Source: Halichondria panicea (lineage: Eukaryota > Porifera > Demospongiae > Suberitida > Halichondriidae). From it: a DNA stretch of 64,000 nt. Numbering within the stretch: position 1 is the first letter of the stretch; every line of letters begins with the position of its first letter. The notes below the pieces were generated by a model. That model did not search any database. It was not told where the DNA came from and saw only the letters and a list, made by a program, of their open reading frames with translations. Where the stretch lies: positions 9,255,122 to 9,319,121 of the forward strand of contig NC_087377.1 in assembly GCF_963675165.1 (NCBI RefSeq), given 5' to 3'. The position numbers and the translations under genes are program-made. Below, piece after piece: positions 21,257 through 33,429 of the stretch.

Positions 21257-21481
21257 ATGCACTCGCCGAAATTCTTGTTTCTTCGCCTTTTCGCACTTTT
21301 CCTGGCAATCCTAGCAACGTTACACGTTGCATATTTTAGTTCGATTCCCTTTCTTTTTTCAGTACAGAAGTATATTATAAATAATGAAAGTGAAATGCCT
21401 AAGAGGAATATCAAGAAGCAAGAGAAGTTCAAGAAGAGAAGACAGGGCTGGAATACTTCATTTATCTATGTAATAAAATGA
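21257..21481 (+). CDS. hypothetical small ORF with N-terminal hydrophobic segment
   Basis: An ATG at 21257 opens 74 codons to a TGA. Residues about 6-35 are strongly hydrophobic ('FLFLRLFALFLAILATL'), like a signal anchor, and the second half is basic ('KRNIKKQEKFKKRRQ'). A polypyrimidine tract with AG ('ctttcttttttcag' at about 21348-21361) inside it could instead be a splice acceptor of another gene. No homology is recognised. A random frame is possible. Confidence 0.25.
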   Translation: MHSPKFLFLRLFALFLAILATLHVAYFSSIPFLFSVQKYIINNESEMPKRNIKKQEKFKKRRQGWNTSFIYVIK

Positions 21482-22236
21482 CATCCATGTTTATACTGTA
21501 GATGTACTTCCAAGTGCAAAAGCATGGAGGCCTATGGTAGATCTAGTCAGTGCATGCATACGTCTATAATTATAGCATAAATAGCATACCTGAGGTGAGA
21601 GAATGGAGAGCTGTATCGATGTCACAGCCACGTCAATCTCATAAGTTTCCATGTGCATTGCTGTGGCAGTCATTTAAAGATGGCGGAATTGCGTAGGTAA
21701 GAAAAGTAGAGCCTGAGAGGTCATCTGCCTCTTGGAAGTGAACGCAATTCTGAGAAAAACGTCCATGCTCCGGTTTGTAGTCGACTAGAGGCTGTATCCA
21801 GAATCTCCTGAACATGTCTGTGCAATGAGGAAATGCTTTTCAAGAAAGTTACTTATTTGTCAGACGAAACATGGTGAAATATGAAATAGTGCAATTTTTC
21901 AAATATCAATAGTATTATGCATGAGAACAATTTTTTATTCACAGACTATAATATCACACCATTATACAGATAAAAGGCTAACTAAGCTACGTATATTATA
22001 TCTGTCCAGTTAGTTTCTTGGTGTGGCCTTTCCCTGTAGAAATAGAGCAGTCTAAACACAAGTCAAAATTTGTGCAATTAATTGAAAACACATCTCTAGT
22101 ATATACATTGTCAACTACACTGTCAATCTACTGGTTGTTAACTCTCACTATAAATTATCCTTAACTTGTCACTCTTTGTTTGCAAAATAATTGTATGCAA
22201 CTCTCAAATTGTTCTCGGTCCTCCCAATTTTATATA
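21482..22236. other. no gene seen
   Basis: AT-rich, no credible ORF or repeat recognised. Confidence 0.4.
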
Positions 22237-22424
22237 CTGTAATAGCGCGAAATTTTCATGGGACTTTGTACGAAAATTGTTTTTACTGCTATAACGTGCA
22301 AAGATTAAAGTCGTGGCTTCCAGTATGCAGTCAACCCACGAACCTTATGCAACAAACTGCTTTTAGAAGCCATTCCACGAAATATAAGTGCCTCAAAAAT
22401 TACGCGCCATGCCATGCATTACGG
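22237..22424. mobile_element. TA-flanked MITE, 'CCGTA' family
   Basis: 'actgtaatagcgcgaaatttt' at the left and 'attacggtac' at the right, with CGAAAATT-rich arms, as in 46665-46889. Arms are diverged. Confidence 0.6.
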
Positions 22425-22477
22425 TACATAATACTGCCGGAAATGAATTTATGGCTGTACCACAATACTATTTACTG

Positions 22478-22617
22478 TAGCCTCGATACTATTACCGTGA
22501 AAATACGCCCACCCTTTTCTGCAAGAAGTCTAGACTTATTAGGGGACTGGGCGTTTAATCGCGAACGGCGAGTTTTCATTCGAATATACGCCCATCTGCG
22601 GCCTCAAATCGAGGTTT
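22478..22617. mobile_element. small MITE with TAGCCTCGA/CCTCGATTT ends
   Basis: Begins TAGCCTCGATACTATTACCG and ends 'cggcctcaaatcgaggttta'. An inverted relative is at 39867-40020, sharing 'aatacgcccaccct' and 'ctgcaagaagt'. No TSD was verified. Confidence 0.5.
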
Positions 22618-23493
22618 ACACTTTGCTCTAAGACAATTCTTTATTTGTATTTTCATTTTAATACATAGTATGAACATTTCATGGACAACAACAATGTTAT
22701 AAACTAATGAATGAGTATGATAAAGCATGACAAGAGAATTAACATGAAGAAGTGGACTCTGACACTATTCGTTGCTTGTTGATGTCAGATGTTAGCAGAA
22801 ATTCCCCGAAGGATGGTAGGTCATACTCCTACAGAGCAGCTATCAGGTACTTTCAGAAAACCAAGGCAAGGTAACCTGCAAAATTAGCCTGTGTGATAAC
22901 TTTCTTGGACTTTGTGTTTTCCTTTCAGCATATAGGACTACTTGCTCCCTGCATATACATCTTCAAGGGCAAACTGATCCATACAGAGAAAGTTATATGT
23001 CTGATCTTGGTCCAGCATGGAGTATAGTCTTACTATAGCTGCTACATAAAACTTCCTTTCTTCACTAAAATTTAGTGGTTAACATGTGGCATTCAGCTAC
23101 TGCGCGTGCTCAACTGGATGGGCTTATAACCGAGTGAAAATACCCTCGTGCAAGAACTTCGAAGCAAAAGAGGGGATGGGCGTTTATTCAAGATGGGCTT
23201 ATTTTCGCAAGGGTACGGTATACTGAAACACATTTTCGTGGGAAGATTATATGCAATGACGTACAGCATGGTCGCATATAGCAGCCAGGTTGTGACTATT
23301 ATGTCTGCATGTCTGTTCTTCATAATTAAGGAGTAACAATTATATGCCTCAGTTTGCGCATGCGCATGTGCAAGCGAGGTATACGGTTGTGTCTGTCTGT
23401 GTAGGCTGCATGCTACAGCTGCTCACTGATCAATGAAAGTGCAAGTAAGAGCTTCTATACACCACCGTAAGATAATTATTGGAATTATAATTA
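22618..23493. other. no gene seen; degraded MITE at about 23090-23220
   Basis: 'gggcttataaccgagtgaaaa' and 'gggcttattttcgcaagggta' around 23118-23215 form an old inverted repeat. The rest is AT-rich without a gene. Confidence 0.4.
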
Positions 23494-25914
23494 TATGGCG
23501 CTATATTAGTGCCATAATTCAAAGGGGTATACTTTTTCATTAGGGGGTATACTTTTTTATTAGGGGGTATACTTTTTCATTAGGGTATATACTCTTTTCA
23601 TTAGGGGGTATACATTTTCATTAGGGTATACTTTTTCATTAGGGGGTACACTTTTTCATTAGGGTATATATACTCTTTTCATACGTTTTCTCATTGGTAT
23701 AATTATACTTGTATCTTGTGAGACTTGTATCGCAAAGTCAAAGCCAGTTGTGCGTTGACCTCGAGAAAACAAGCCGCTCACGATATCGAGGCTAGTACAA
23801 GAGCTGACTTTTGATTGTATCTCTGCTTTTGAACAAAATTGGCGAAATAAAAATTGATCCCCCCCTGTAGAATAACATTTTAAAAGTTACAGACACTAAA
23901 AAACTAGTCTTAAAGTAGTCTGAAAGAGAAGTTTGAAGAAATCCTATTTAGTGACCTTAACTAACTAAGGTCAAGTGGTTCCAGCCTCTGAATTTCTTTT
24001 GTGTTCAGGTCAAAGGTCGATCAATAAGTCAAACATCTTCTGGAAATGGTCATCGATTTATCAGGAGCCCATAAATAAGGGCTCCATTATTTTCAGTGAA
24101 AAGTATATTGAATAATGTTCTCCTATACTGCACTGCTCTCATGAAAAAAATATATAACCTAGAAAAAAGTGTACCCCCTAATGAAAAGAGTACACCCTAA
24201 TGAAAAAGTGTACCCACTCCAAGTGACACTCTGGTTTCTGGTCCTGAAGTTTTTCTAATTGCATGCGGGCGGGCGGCTTTTCTTATTATGTCATTATCAA
24301 TTTCACCTTATGAATCTCATTATTTTGCAAATGAATATCATTATCACACTATTTTGTACCACATGGTAGCGATGTCAGACCGATTTTCATTTTTGCTATT
24401 TCTAACTCCTATGTATTACTATCTCTTTTGAACACTCTAGGCAAACCAGAAAAACTTTACTGCACTGGATTTGGTCAAGCGAATGCAGAGATACAGAGTT
24501 TTGAAGAACACTAGTCAGGGAAAAATTCGTACAAAAATTTACCGCATTTTAATGTACTTGGGCGGGACTTATGAAATTTGTTGTTAATACCGGAAATGAT
24601 CTTAAAGTTAGCATATCTGCTGAACCGCTTGGTCTATTCTCTTTTAAAAAAGTATGAAATGGACACTCAGGATTCAGGAGTTGACATTGTAACCATTTGA
24701 TATCTATTATGAAGTTTATAATGTTTCTGTAATGTATATCTTTATGATGTCCCTATAATAGTATGATGTCTCCTGCTTCAGAGAGTTCTTTTGGATTTAA
24801 AGTAACCATGCTATCTTTTCTTTCATACAGTATATTGTATCATGTTTCAGAACTCTCATCAATGTCCACCTTACGCTTGTATCTGTTTCTTGATCTTTAT
24901 AAGCAATTTTTCTGTCAATTTCATTTGGTCTAAATAATTCGTTTTTAGTGTGATGTAGATTTAAGGCCATACAACTATAAATCTATGATACAACTCTGTT
25001 GACAGCTTCTAATTAATACAGTAGATTACTCTTGTCTTTTTTGTGTGCAAATTGAATCAGTTCTTGCAATTTAATAGTTTTGGTAGATTACATTGTTGTC
25101 CCTGGAATTCTCTCCAATCTTTCTTGTTTCTTTTCAACAGAGGCTTTCAGATTGCTTCAATAATTACTTTCAGTAACTTCTAAGAACTTCTAAGAAATAA
25201 ATACAGCTATTGGTACACTTGGCTTGATTTTACTGCATTTCTATTCTCAGCTCCACCCATCTATCCATGCAATATGTGATTCCGCAAGAAATAAAAGCTT
25301 ATTGTAGCAACTTTTTGCATAATCTGGAGAGAGTTAGAGATGAAAGACATGCTCACTTGTGTTTTTGTTCATTTTCATGTTTGGTTGCCAAAATGATGAT
25401 CACCTTTGAGAAAAAATCACACACAAAACAAGCATCAAATGCTAAAATCATAAAAAACTGTTATAAAAATCAAATTCTACGCTATTTTTTACCCCTGGGA
25501 ACAGCTGTTGTTTGCTAGACTCTTCCAGGGCTTGCGGAAAGCCCTTCTTGTTCACTCACTTTCTGGTCCCGTTTTTTACCATTGAATTACTGTACGAAAA
25601 TACGCCCACGCACTACTTCCGGTCTGACATCTCTACACATGGACCATTATGCGCATGCGTAGTAGAAATAATGGGATAGAAATCCAAGAATAAAATCTGA
25701 TGCGGGCGGTGGACCAGAAACCAGAGTATCACTTGGAGTGGCCTAATGAAAAGAATAAAAAAGTACACCCCTAATGAAAAGAGTATACCCTAATAAAAGT
25801 ATACCCCCTAATAAAAAAAAGTATACCCCCTAATGAAAAGTATACCCCCTAATGCAAAAAGTATACCCCCCTTGAATTATGGCACTAATAATTATAGTGC
25901 CATAGAATTAGGAT
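23494..25914. mobile_element. 2.4-kb element with minisatellite terminal repeats
   Basis: The left end 'tatggcgctatattagtgcc' and right end 'ggcactaataattatagtgcc' are inverted. Just inside each lies an array of a roughly 20-bp unit of the type 'attagggggtatactttttc': about 8 copies at 23520-23690 on the left, and about 6 in reverse at 25740-25870 on the right. A further patch of the unit is at 24168-24212. The interior has no convincing ORF. A second element (24214-25741) lies inside. Confidence 0.7.
24214..25741. mobile_element. 1.5-kb inverted-repeat element nested in the minisatellite element
   Basis: The ends CCACTCCAAGTGACACTCTGG (left) and 'ccagagtatcacttggagtgg' (right) are inverted over about 30 bp, continuing to 'tttctggtcc'/'ggaccagaaa'. 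It interrupts the minisatellite array. The interior is AT-rich with only one short ORF (25267-25518) that I do not trust. Non-autonomous by appearance. Confidence 0.65.
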
Positions 25915-26201
25915 AATAATTTGGCTATAAATTATTATGTACACCTGGGTGTATATCACTCTAGTCACTTTTTATCTCTCATGCATGAATATTTTTTGAC
26001 TTTGCGATTTACCCCTTGAAATCCTGAAATTCGTAATGGTGTGCATGCATATACAGTGCTTGTAGCTATAGTGTTAACTATTTTCAGTAGCAATTACCAG
26101 TACCCTAAAGACCATGCAGCTGTGTATATTTCGCCCCTCCTGCTGGAGCTGAAACACTAGGTAGAATGAATATTATTATAGTTACTCTGCATGCGATAAA
26201 C

Positions 26202-27934
26202 TAGCCTCGATCCCAGGCCGAGTTTTCGCTTTTATAACGGTTAGGCGAACAACTGGGCCTGGTACTAGTTGTCTGCGCATGTGTCAAATTTTCATTGTAT
26301 ATTTGTGGTCGGCAAAAATATTTAATAAATCAATAATCGAAATTTGTACACAGAAAATGCACAGAGTGAGTACACAAAAGATGCACATAGGGAGCTGCTT
26401 CACAAAGGCCTGGGGAGTTGCCAGTTGTGCTGCAGCACAATTACAGTGACCCAGGGCAACTTCAGGATGATTGAATGCCTTCAAATTACGTTTCAAAAAG
26501 ATTTAGCAGGCTGCTGGACTTCTCTGATTCTAGGCCCCAACTCGTAACTCATTGCTTGAGAAAACGTAGATTCTCTTGATGTCTCTGAGCTACCCAGCAA
26601 CGCTCGAATGAGCAGGTCATACTCCAGTCCTGTGTCTGTGAGTATAGGACAATATTAAAAGAAACCAAAGACGGTTAAACCCTTACCTCAAACTGTCCAG
26701 TCTCGTCCGTTAGTATAGCCAAGAGGAGCACTGTTGGGATAGCTGGATATTAGCCATTGCTCCTGTACAGAGAAGTAGACATTTTAAATACGTGTAGATC
26801 TATACATATTAAATTTCTCGGTTATAGTGTCATTGTCGACGAGCTGATGATGGCAGCACCAAGTTCTCTAGCTCACACTCTTCACTTGATCCACCATATT
26901 AATAATGAAACTATAGTCTACCTACATTCTTGCCAAACATGAACAAGACTTGATAGCATAGCCGGCCATAGGGCCCACACAAAAATATCTGACCTTAACA
27001 AGCTTGACAAAGCTTTATACCTCTTCCCTTGTTGTTCAGTCTTCAGAATAAGCTTCAGAGAAGAGAGAAGCTTCAGCTAAGAGCCATTCCAATCGATTCC
27101 AATAATGATAAAACGGGAACTGACTTCTAGATAATAGTTATAGACTGAGTCCAAGGTCTCTATGGGGTTTTGAGACCTGAAGGCCCGAGGCTGTAGCATC
27201 TCGAGCGTAGCGAGGGTGCTACTAAGGGCCTGAGGGTCTCAAAACCCCATAGTGACCGTTGACGAGGCCTATAACTGGTTTAGAATAGTGCTAAGCAAGC
27301 TAGGCTATATTAACACAAAGAAGACTCTGAAACCAAGAGTTTCTACAAGCCTCAAGCAACGTTAAAGCTTTGCTCTGGCTAGTCTACATAAAAAAACTCA
27401 CATTGATGAAGGCAGTTTCTGTTTCTTGAGAATCACGCATTGCAAATAAAAAGTTGCTATTGTCATAGTAGTTAGCTCTGCACTAGAGCACTAGCTATTG
27501 TAGCTGCAAGAGAGAGATAAAAGCTGCAAAGCGGCACTGCAGAACGCAAAACTTTAAAAAAATTAATTTTTAATGATGCACTGTATCATCGTTACTATGA
27601 CTTCAACATAAACTGTGTGATGTTGCCATGTTCCATACAAGTTAATCTTGACATCATCTTGCCTGTAGGCATAATCAGTATAATAGACCTACTTAGAAGA
27701 CCTCAGGTCCATAAGTGAAATAATGGACCTCTCGGTGACCTATCAGATTGCAGTATTACTACAAGCATTTTCTAATACACGATAGTACACGAATATAAAT
27801 GTCACGAAAGTGAACGAGAATATCCATTCGTCAGAATCTGACGAACGATTGACGCATGCGCAGACAACTAGTACCAGGCCCAGTTGTTCGCCTAACCGTT
27901 ATAAAAGCGAAAACTCGGCCTGGGATCGAGGCTA
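26202..27934. mobile_element. 1.7-kb TAG...CTA transposon with 80-bp terminal repeats
   Basis: Perfect or near-perfect inverted ends of about 80 bp begin TAGCCTCGATCCCAGGCCG and include 'gttttcgcttttataacgg', 'gggcctggtactagttgtc' and 'tgcgcatg'. The exact 9-bp TSD is gcgataaac (26193-26201 and 27935-27943). Each end is itself a hairpin (CCAGGCC...GGCCTGG). The interior holds repeat C (27129-27772) and no helicase or transposase, so it is a non-autonomous member. Confidence 0.93.
27129..27772. mobile_element. repeat C, copy 2
   Basis: Nearly identical to 11093-11747, including the inner palindrome. Here it lies inside the TAG element at 26202-27934. Confidence 0.8.
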
Positions 27935-27943
27935 GCGATAAAC

Positions 27944-28884
27944 CTAACTGCTTATGCATGCATGGCTAGCATAATTGTTCCCTGTCTGTTGATAGTGAAT
28001 TTGATATGTAAAAATGTATAATTTATAGTTAATGAAAATCATCATCATAAGTAGACCGATTACTTACAATAAACATTGAGTTATAGAATTCTAGTTTATC
28101 TCACTCGACCATATAGTCCTTATAGGCCTGCGTGCATGCATGGTTGGATTGCAACTTTGTAGACTACTTCAAAGGACGGAGTACCTGTGTTAATTTGTTA
28201 GTAGGCTTTGTATAGATCGATCCTAATTTCTTGGCCCAAATATCACTAATTGGCGTTTCTTTCAAGGATATACATCTCAATGCTGTAAGCTCGTCTTGTA
28301 ATAAGTCACACGCATGGAATGCAACAAAATAATGCTATAGTATTACCCAAGGTGCGTAGGCGGGTACGGGTATAGTAGTCGTTTTGTTTGCTTGTCTGTG
28401 TAATTTCTGAGTCTGCTCACCTGGATGCCATATCACTGGGTTTACACTATAATAACCTTTGTATTATACTCGAACCAATAATATTATGCGATACCAAAGT
28501 ATATGTATGTGATAATAATTATGATAGCCGCTCGCATAAACATAGGATTATAGTAATAGCATCCGCAAATTAATATGTATAGCACTACGGTATATAGCAG
28601 ATTTTCAAACAAACCTTCTAATTTATTCCCTGCTAAACCAGGATGCGGGCAGGCGGTAAAAGAAACCAGTAAAATGATGCAAATGTGCGAAGCTAATCAG
28701 ACGTGGCTTCATAAGATCAGCATAATGAATGTGAAAGCAGTGGTATCAAGTATATAAGCGGGCGGGGACGAGAACTAACTTAATTATAATTTGACAGCCC
28801 ATTTTGCTTTAATAGCAAATTCTTATTGCTTTCAATTCCCCCTATAGTTCTGGTAAGGATTGTAATGTCATACAAGTATACTGG
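27944..28884. other. no gene seen; repeat family B fragment at 28345-28460
   Basis: 'acccaaggtgcgtaggcggg' at 28345 and 'tctgctcacctggatgcc' at about 28412 match the 5' part of repeat B (49247-50040). The two small ORFs here are not convincing. Confidence 0.45.
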
Positions 28885-31153
28885 TATAATGAGTGTTGCA
28901 AGCGCACGCTTGCTAATGCCTCTTGCCATGTTATGCTTTCGCTCAAAAAGTATTAGTGTTATACTAGTTTCTATAATGAATTTTACATTAAAGTTAGCTT
29001 ATCTATATAAACTCACTGAGAAGAAAAGACATATTTACACGCATCTATTGTTGTTATCTATTGTAATTGTATTTATGTGGCTTACCAGAACCTCAAGAAA
29101 GAAGATTCTTCCAAGATCAGTTAATATCTATTGAGAATAAAAGGCTTGTGTACATGCATATTGTGTTATATGGTATAGGGTTTTGTGGCTAACCAGGCCC
29201 TCAAGAAAAGATGACTCTGCCATGTGAATCTGAATTCTGGATGTTATTTTATCACACGTGGGGAATGAGCGCGCATGCACATTACATCGCACAGGAATAA
29301 TTAAAGGGTGTGTCCAAAGAGATCAATTCTATTCAGAGGAGGGTGGACAGGGTCAAAAGGTCACTAATGAATCATCACGTGAGCTTATGTTTTGTGCAGT
29401 AAATTTGCAAGTTTGACTGCACATCGCGCCCTGATTCTTGTGATAAAGTAGCCCCTTCATGTTACTGCTGCTGCAAATTAGTGAACTTTTAGCTACTGCG
29501 CCCCTCCAGAGAAACAGATATTTTTTGACTTTTAGTTGTAGCTAACAAAAAGCTAGCGCTTTAGTGCAAGGCTAACTCATAATAATTATGTTGAATAGAA
29601 AGTTTGTACGAACATATGATGCTATGAAAGATTCTGAAGAGACTGCAACAGCCTTCAATTAATGTGAGTCAAACTAGTAGCCATAACTCGAGAAAGAAGC
29701 TTTAGTTTGCTAATCCACGAATCAAAATCCAAGAAAACGTGGCTAGAAGCCTAAGAAGCTGTTAGTTTCGTCGCATTGCAACCGTTGAGCAGTTACAGCT
29801 GGAACAGACACACATAAGGGCAGCACACACGTCGTATACCTAGATTTCTCAAAAGCATTCGACACTGTACCGCATGGACGTCTACTACTCAAACTGGACC
29901 ACATTGGTATAAGGGGTGACCTACTTGAATGGATCAGAGGTTTCCTGCTTAATCGCAAGCAGCGGGTCCTATGTGACGGGGTCACATCTGATTGGGACAA
30001 TGTTCCTTCAGGGGTGCCACAGGGCTCTATACTTGGCCCCCTATTGTTCATCATCTACGTCAATGACATTGGAAATACCCTCTCCTCTCAAGCTAGACTA
30101 TATGCAGATAACTGTACAATTTTTAGGAATGTTTCCTCACAACAAGATCAGATATCGCTACAAAGAGACTGAACCAGCTATTTGAGTGGACTCAGAAGTG
30201 GCATTTGGCACTGAACATTACTAAATGCAAAGCAATGATTATCTCCAACAAAAGGATAAATATAACACCATTGAAAGCATATTCCATCAACAGCAACCAA
30301 CTTGATTGGGTGGAGACGTATAAATACCTGGGTGTGATCATACAAGAAACTATCCTGGAGTAACCACATCCTTCAAGGGTCCTCCAAAGCCATGAAAGTG
30401 TTAAACCTTCTACGTAGAACCATGCATGGCACCAGCAACACCTCAAAAGAATTGGCATACATTGCTTTGGTAAGACCTCACTTGGAGTACTGCTCACCAG
30501 TCTGGAATCCCCACCAAAAGAAATACATCCAAGATTTAGAAAAGGTACAGAAAAGAGCTGCAAGGTGGGTGGGTGGTGTTCGCTGGGATAGCTCGACTAA
30601 AAGCTGGACAGAATCATACAACACAACATACCTCAAACTTAGATGGCTATCACTCGTAAACAGAAGGACGTACTTGGACTGTTATCAGACATTTAAAATA
30701 ATCAATGGTTTGGACTGCATTAGTTTTAAAGACTACTTCAAACAGAACAAGGGTAACCTCAGATCCAACTCTCATAATCTTTTTATTCCTCAATCAAGTA
30801 TCAATGCCTTCAGATACTCCTACTTTGTTAATGCCACCCATGCATGGAATAAGTTACCAATTTCAGTTGTACAATCACAAGGACCTAGCTTTAAACAAAA
30901 TTTATTAAGTCATTTGTCATTAGGTTCTTTTAATTACAGTACTTAAAACTTCTCTTAATTATGTTATATGTTATGGGAAGCACCTAGATAGGACTACCTT
31001 TTGTGTAACCCTTTCCATGCATGTACGTATACATGCATGGATAAAATTATTTCAATTCAATTCAATTCAGACAGACAGACAGACAGACAGACACACACAC
31101 ACACACACACACAGTCAGCTTTAGATCCCTCGTGCGGCTACGCCTCGAGGCAT
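28885..31153 (+). repeat. repeat family A, copy 2, split by a LINE
   Basis: Left part, about 28885-29811, runs from 'cttgctaatgcctcttgcc' to 'cagttacagctggaacag'. Right part, about 31067-31153, is the (CAGA)n/(CA)n tract followed by 'ctcgtgcggctacgcctcg'. The LINE at 29812-31066 sits in the CA microsatellite, dividing the repeat. Confidence 0.8.
29812..31066 (+). pseudogene. 5'-truncated non-LTR retrotransposon (LINE), reverse transcriptase and C-terminus
   Basis: Reading frame pieces on the plus strand. About 29824-30172 has RT motifs 'YLDFSKAFDTVPH', 'SGVPQGSILGPLLF' and 'YADNCTIF', where the second Asp of the catalytic YADD is Asn. About 30170-30362, after a frameshift, has 'NITKCKAM' and 'YKYLGVII'. 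About 30392-30946 has the typical C-terminal 'ALVRPHLEYCSPVWNPH' and 'VQKRAARWV', ending at a stop. The apurinic endonuclease region is absent, so the copy is 5' truncated. The 3' end is a short tandem tail of 'attca' units (about 31045-31066). This is the Jockey/CR1/L2-like group by motif. It cannot be active: missing N-terminus, frameshifts and altered catalytic motif. Confidence 0.9.
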
Positions 31154-31343
31154 AAGAGGCATATAATTATAAGATTTGCTATTTTATTTTTGCAAAAATA
31201 CTAATGCTCAAAAATCGCAAAACCTTCTAGTAATACCAAGGGCGTACGTACGCCTGCAAATATATTTTGCACTATTTTAACTATGGTTTGTGCATTCTAT
31301 TGTGAAGCACGTGCTGCTTTTGCATCTTGCACATATATACCTC

Positions 31344-31390
31344 GTCTCCCAGGCTGATTTTGAAAATTTGGCCTGGGAACGAGGTCACTT
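31344..31390. repeat. 47-bp hairpin related to TAG-element ends
   Basis: 'acctcgtctcccaggctg' is answered by 'tggcctgggaacgaggt'. The layout CCTCG..CCAGGC..GCCTGG..CGAGG is that of a single terminal hairpin of the TAG family. The 9-bp TSD is not exact here. Confidence 0.55.
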
Positions 31391-31786
31391 GCATATTTCC
31401 TGGCGTACGTGTAGTTTATGTTACTTGTAAATTGAGTTGTACATGTATCTAACCCTTATATACATGTACATGCATGCATACCGGCCCCTAAGAAAACAAA
31501 TTGGGTAGAAAATTTGAGAGCAAAAATTAATCGGTAAAATTTGGAAAGGCCTATAATTATAGCCAGAACGCAAAGGTTCATTCTAGCAAGAACGCTTAGG
31601 TTAGATCGCAAAGTCTCGCTCATTCACACAACTTTTCACCCAAAAAATATTCATGAAGGGATTAGCTGTTGCTAAATTTCTTGTCCTAACAACATTTCAC
31701 CTTGCAAAATGTTTTTAGTCTGATATAAAATTATAATAATTATGCAGGGACTCAAACTAGTTGATGGTTTGGTATAATAATATCTA

Positions 31787-31992
31787 CCGTATAGCAGGTA
31801 ATTTTCGTGGGGTAAAAAATTCGTTTATTGGAAAACGGTGATTTTCGTGAGTATAAATTTCGTTTAGTCTCGCTGCCTGCACTGCATTCATACGTTATGG
31901 TAAGCCAAGCCTATACGTTAAAATTTCGTGGAGGTCAGCTTGACCACAAAAATAACAAATTTTTTACCCCACGAAAATTACCTGCTATACGG
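31787..31992. mobile_element. 206-bp TA-flanked MITE, 'CCGTA' family
   Basis: CCGTATAGCAGGTAATTTTC and its inverse at the right end; arms of about 35 bp, nearly perfect, with TA on both sides. Confidence 0.85.
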
Positions 31993-31994
31993 TA

Positions 31995-32640
31995 ATTTTG
32001 CAGCTCTGTTTCGAGGATAATGAATCATTGCTTTCTATATACAATTTTATCTGCCAAACCACACCCAAAAAGTCATATCCGGCCGTAAAAAACCTACTCT
32101 GGGGCAGCCATACAACCATGCAACCTGTTTATGGAATAGCGAGTGGCCGCAGAAAGTTTTGTGTAGTAAATATCTGGCTAACAATCACTAAATGGCTGTA
32201 CTTTAGAGAGCGAGAGTCTACTGTATTCGTACACCTCAGGATAGTGACGTTAAGCATTATAATTATTGTGCCAGAACAATTTGCTGTTTTAATTTTTGTA
32301 CGTTCCCTACTGATACCCGCTATAATTATTGCGTGCACAATTCAATACAGAGACAAATCAATTTATCTGAGGTGTAAAACTTCACTAAGTTGAAAAGGTT
32401 TATATAATTACGGGCGAGCATAAATAATATTCCTAAACAGTCAACACACACTCGCGCACTTTCTTAGCGATCTCGAGTCACTTCACTTTATTTTCAAACT
32501 TGGCCGACTGTATCTGTACAGGGTTAGAATGGGATGAGGGACATTCAAAGCATTTACAATTATTAACCCCACTCATTAATTTTGTTATAATAACATACAT
32601 TTAGAATAGACTACTACGCAGGATTGAAGGATGAGAATAG
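31995..32640. other. no gene seen
   Basis: A 131-codon frame at 31998-32393 has composition like random AT-rich sequence and no recognisable motif; I do not call it. Confidence 0.4.
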
Positions 32641-33088
32641 ACTAGAGTAAACAATGGAACTTCGCACAACACGTATTTTCGAACGATTTAGCACTACGGT
32701 AAGCAAAAACAAACAGCGATATGCAGAATCTGACCCTACACAAGCCGACTTACATGCCTTAGGAACAAGCTGGGTTGAATAGCAACGTCGTAGCTCTTGC
32801 AATGATGACGTAATAATCCAGAAAACAAAAGTGTGCGATAGTTGGAATTTCGAAAAAAGTAATGTATCCCCGAACCGAGGTACTTGCCGCTTTAATTAGC
32901 TAATATCGAGCTTCCCATCAGCTTTAGTACGTCCTATTTAGTACGTAGTGAACATAAGCAACACTAAAATTACTTCACTGCTACTCAAAACACAATAAAC
33001 TTTCGAACAGTAAGTGCTGAATCAGCACTTACTGTTCGAAAGTTTATTGTGTTTTTAAGTGTTATTAAGTTCCATTGTTTACTCTACT
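32641..33088. mobile_element. 448-bp MITE containing a perfect 34-bp palindrome
   Basis: Outer inverted ends 'agagtaaacaatggaactt' (32644-32662) and inverse (33067-33085), with a possible 3-bp TSD (act). Inside, 32987-33020 and 33022-33055 are a perfect 34-bp inverted pair around a single base, centred on 'gtgctgaatcagcac'. Confidence 0.75.
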
Positions 33089-33429
33089 AGGCTATAAAAT
33101 GAAAATACCGTGGGTGCTGATCTATCGATACATCATAACATGGATCCGAACAAATTACTTTCTGCTTGCACGAAGGTAACGATGCAAAAGAGTGGGAAAA
33201 GATTGACCATGAAAAGAATTTGAAAAAGTTCAAAGTACAAAATTTAGCAGCTTTATTCACTTTGCAGCCACAAGTAGTTAGTGCTAATGGTACAGAGAGC
33301 AAATTACCAATTTTTATACGTGAAAGTGAAGTTAGGAATCAAAAACGCTAATAATTATAATGAAAGCACTGTGGGCTCGGTGGAGGTGTCAAAGCTACTT
33401 ACCCTTTCCCCGCCTATAGGCTATACTGC
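33089..33429. other. no gene seen
   Basis: Short overlapping frames on both strands, none convincing. Confidence 0.35.

Noticed and set aside
23520-23690. CRISPR-like array of roughly 20-bp repeats
   Set aside because: Units are joined head to tail without unique spacers, appear inverted at 25740-25870, and the genome is eukaryotic. It is a minisatellite in transposon ends.
31998-32393. 131-codon ORF
   Set aside because: Composition of random AT-rich sequence, starts at the edge of a MITE, no motif and no splice support.
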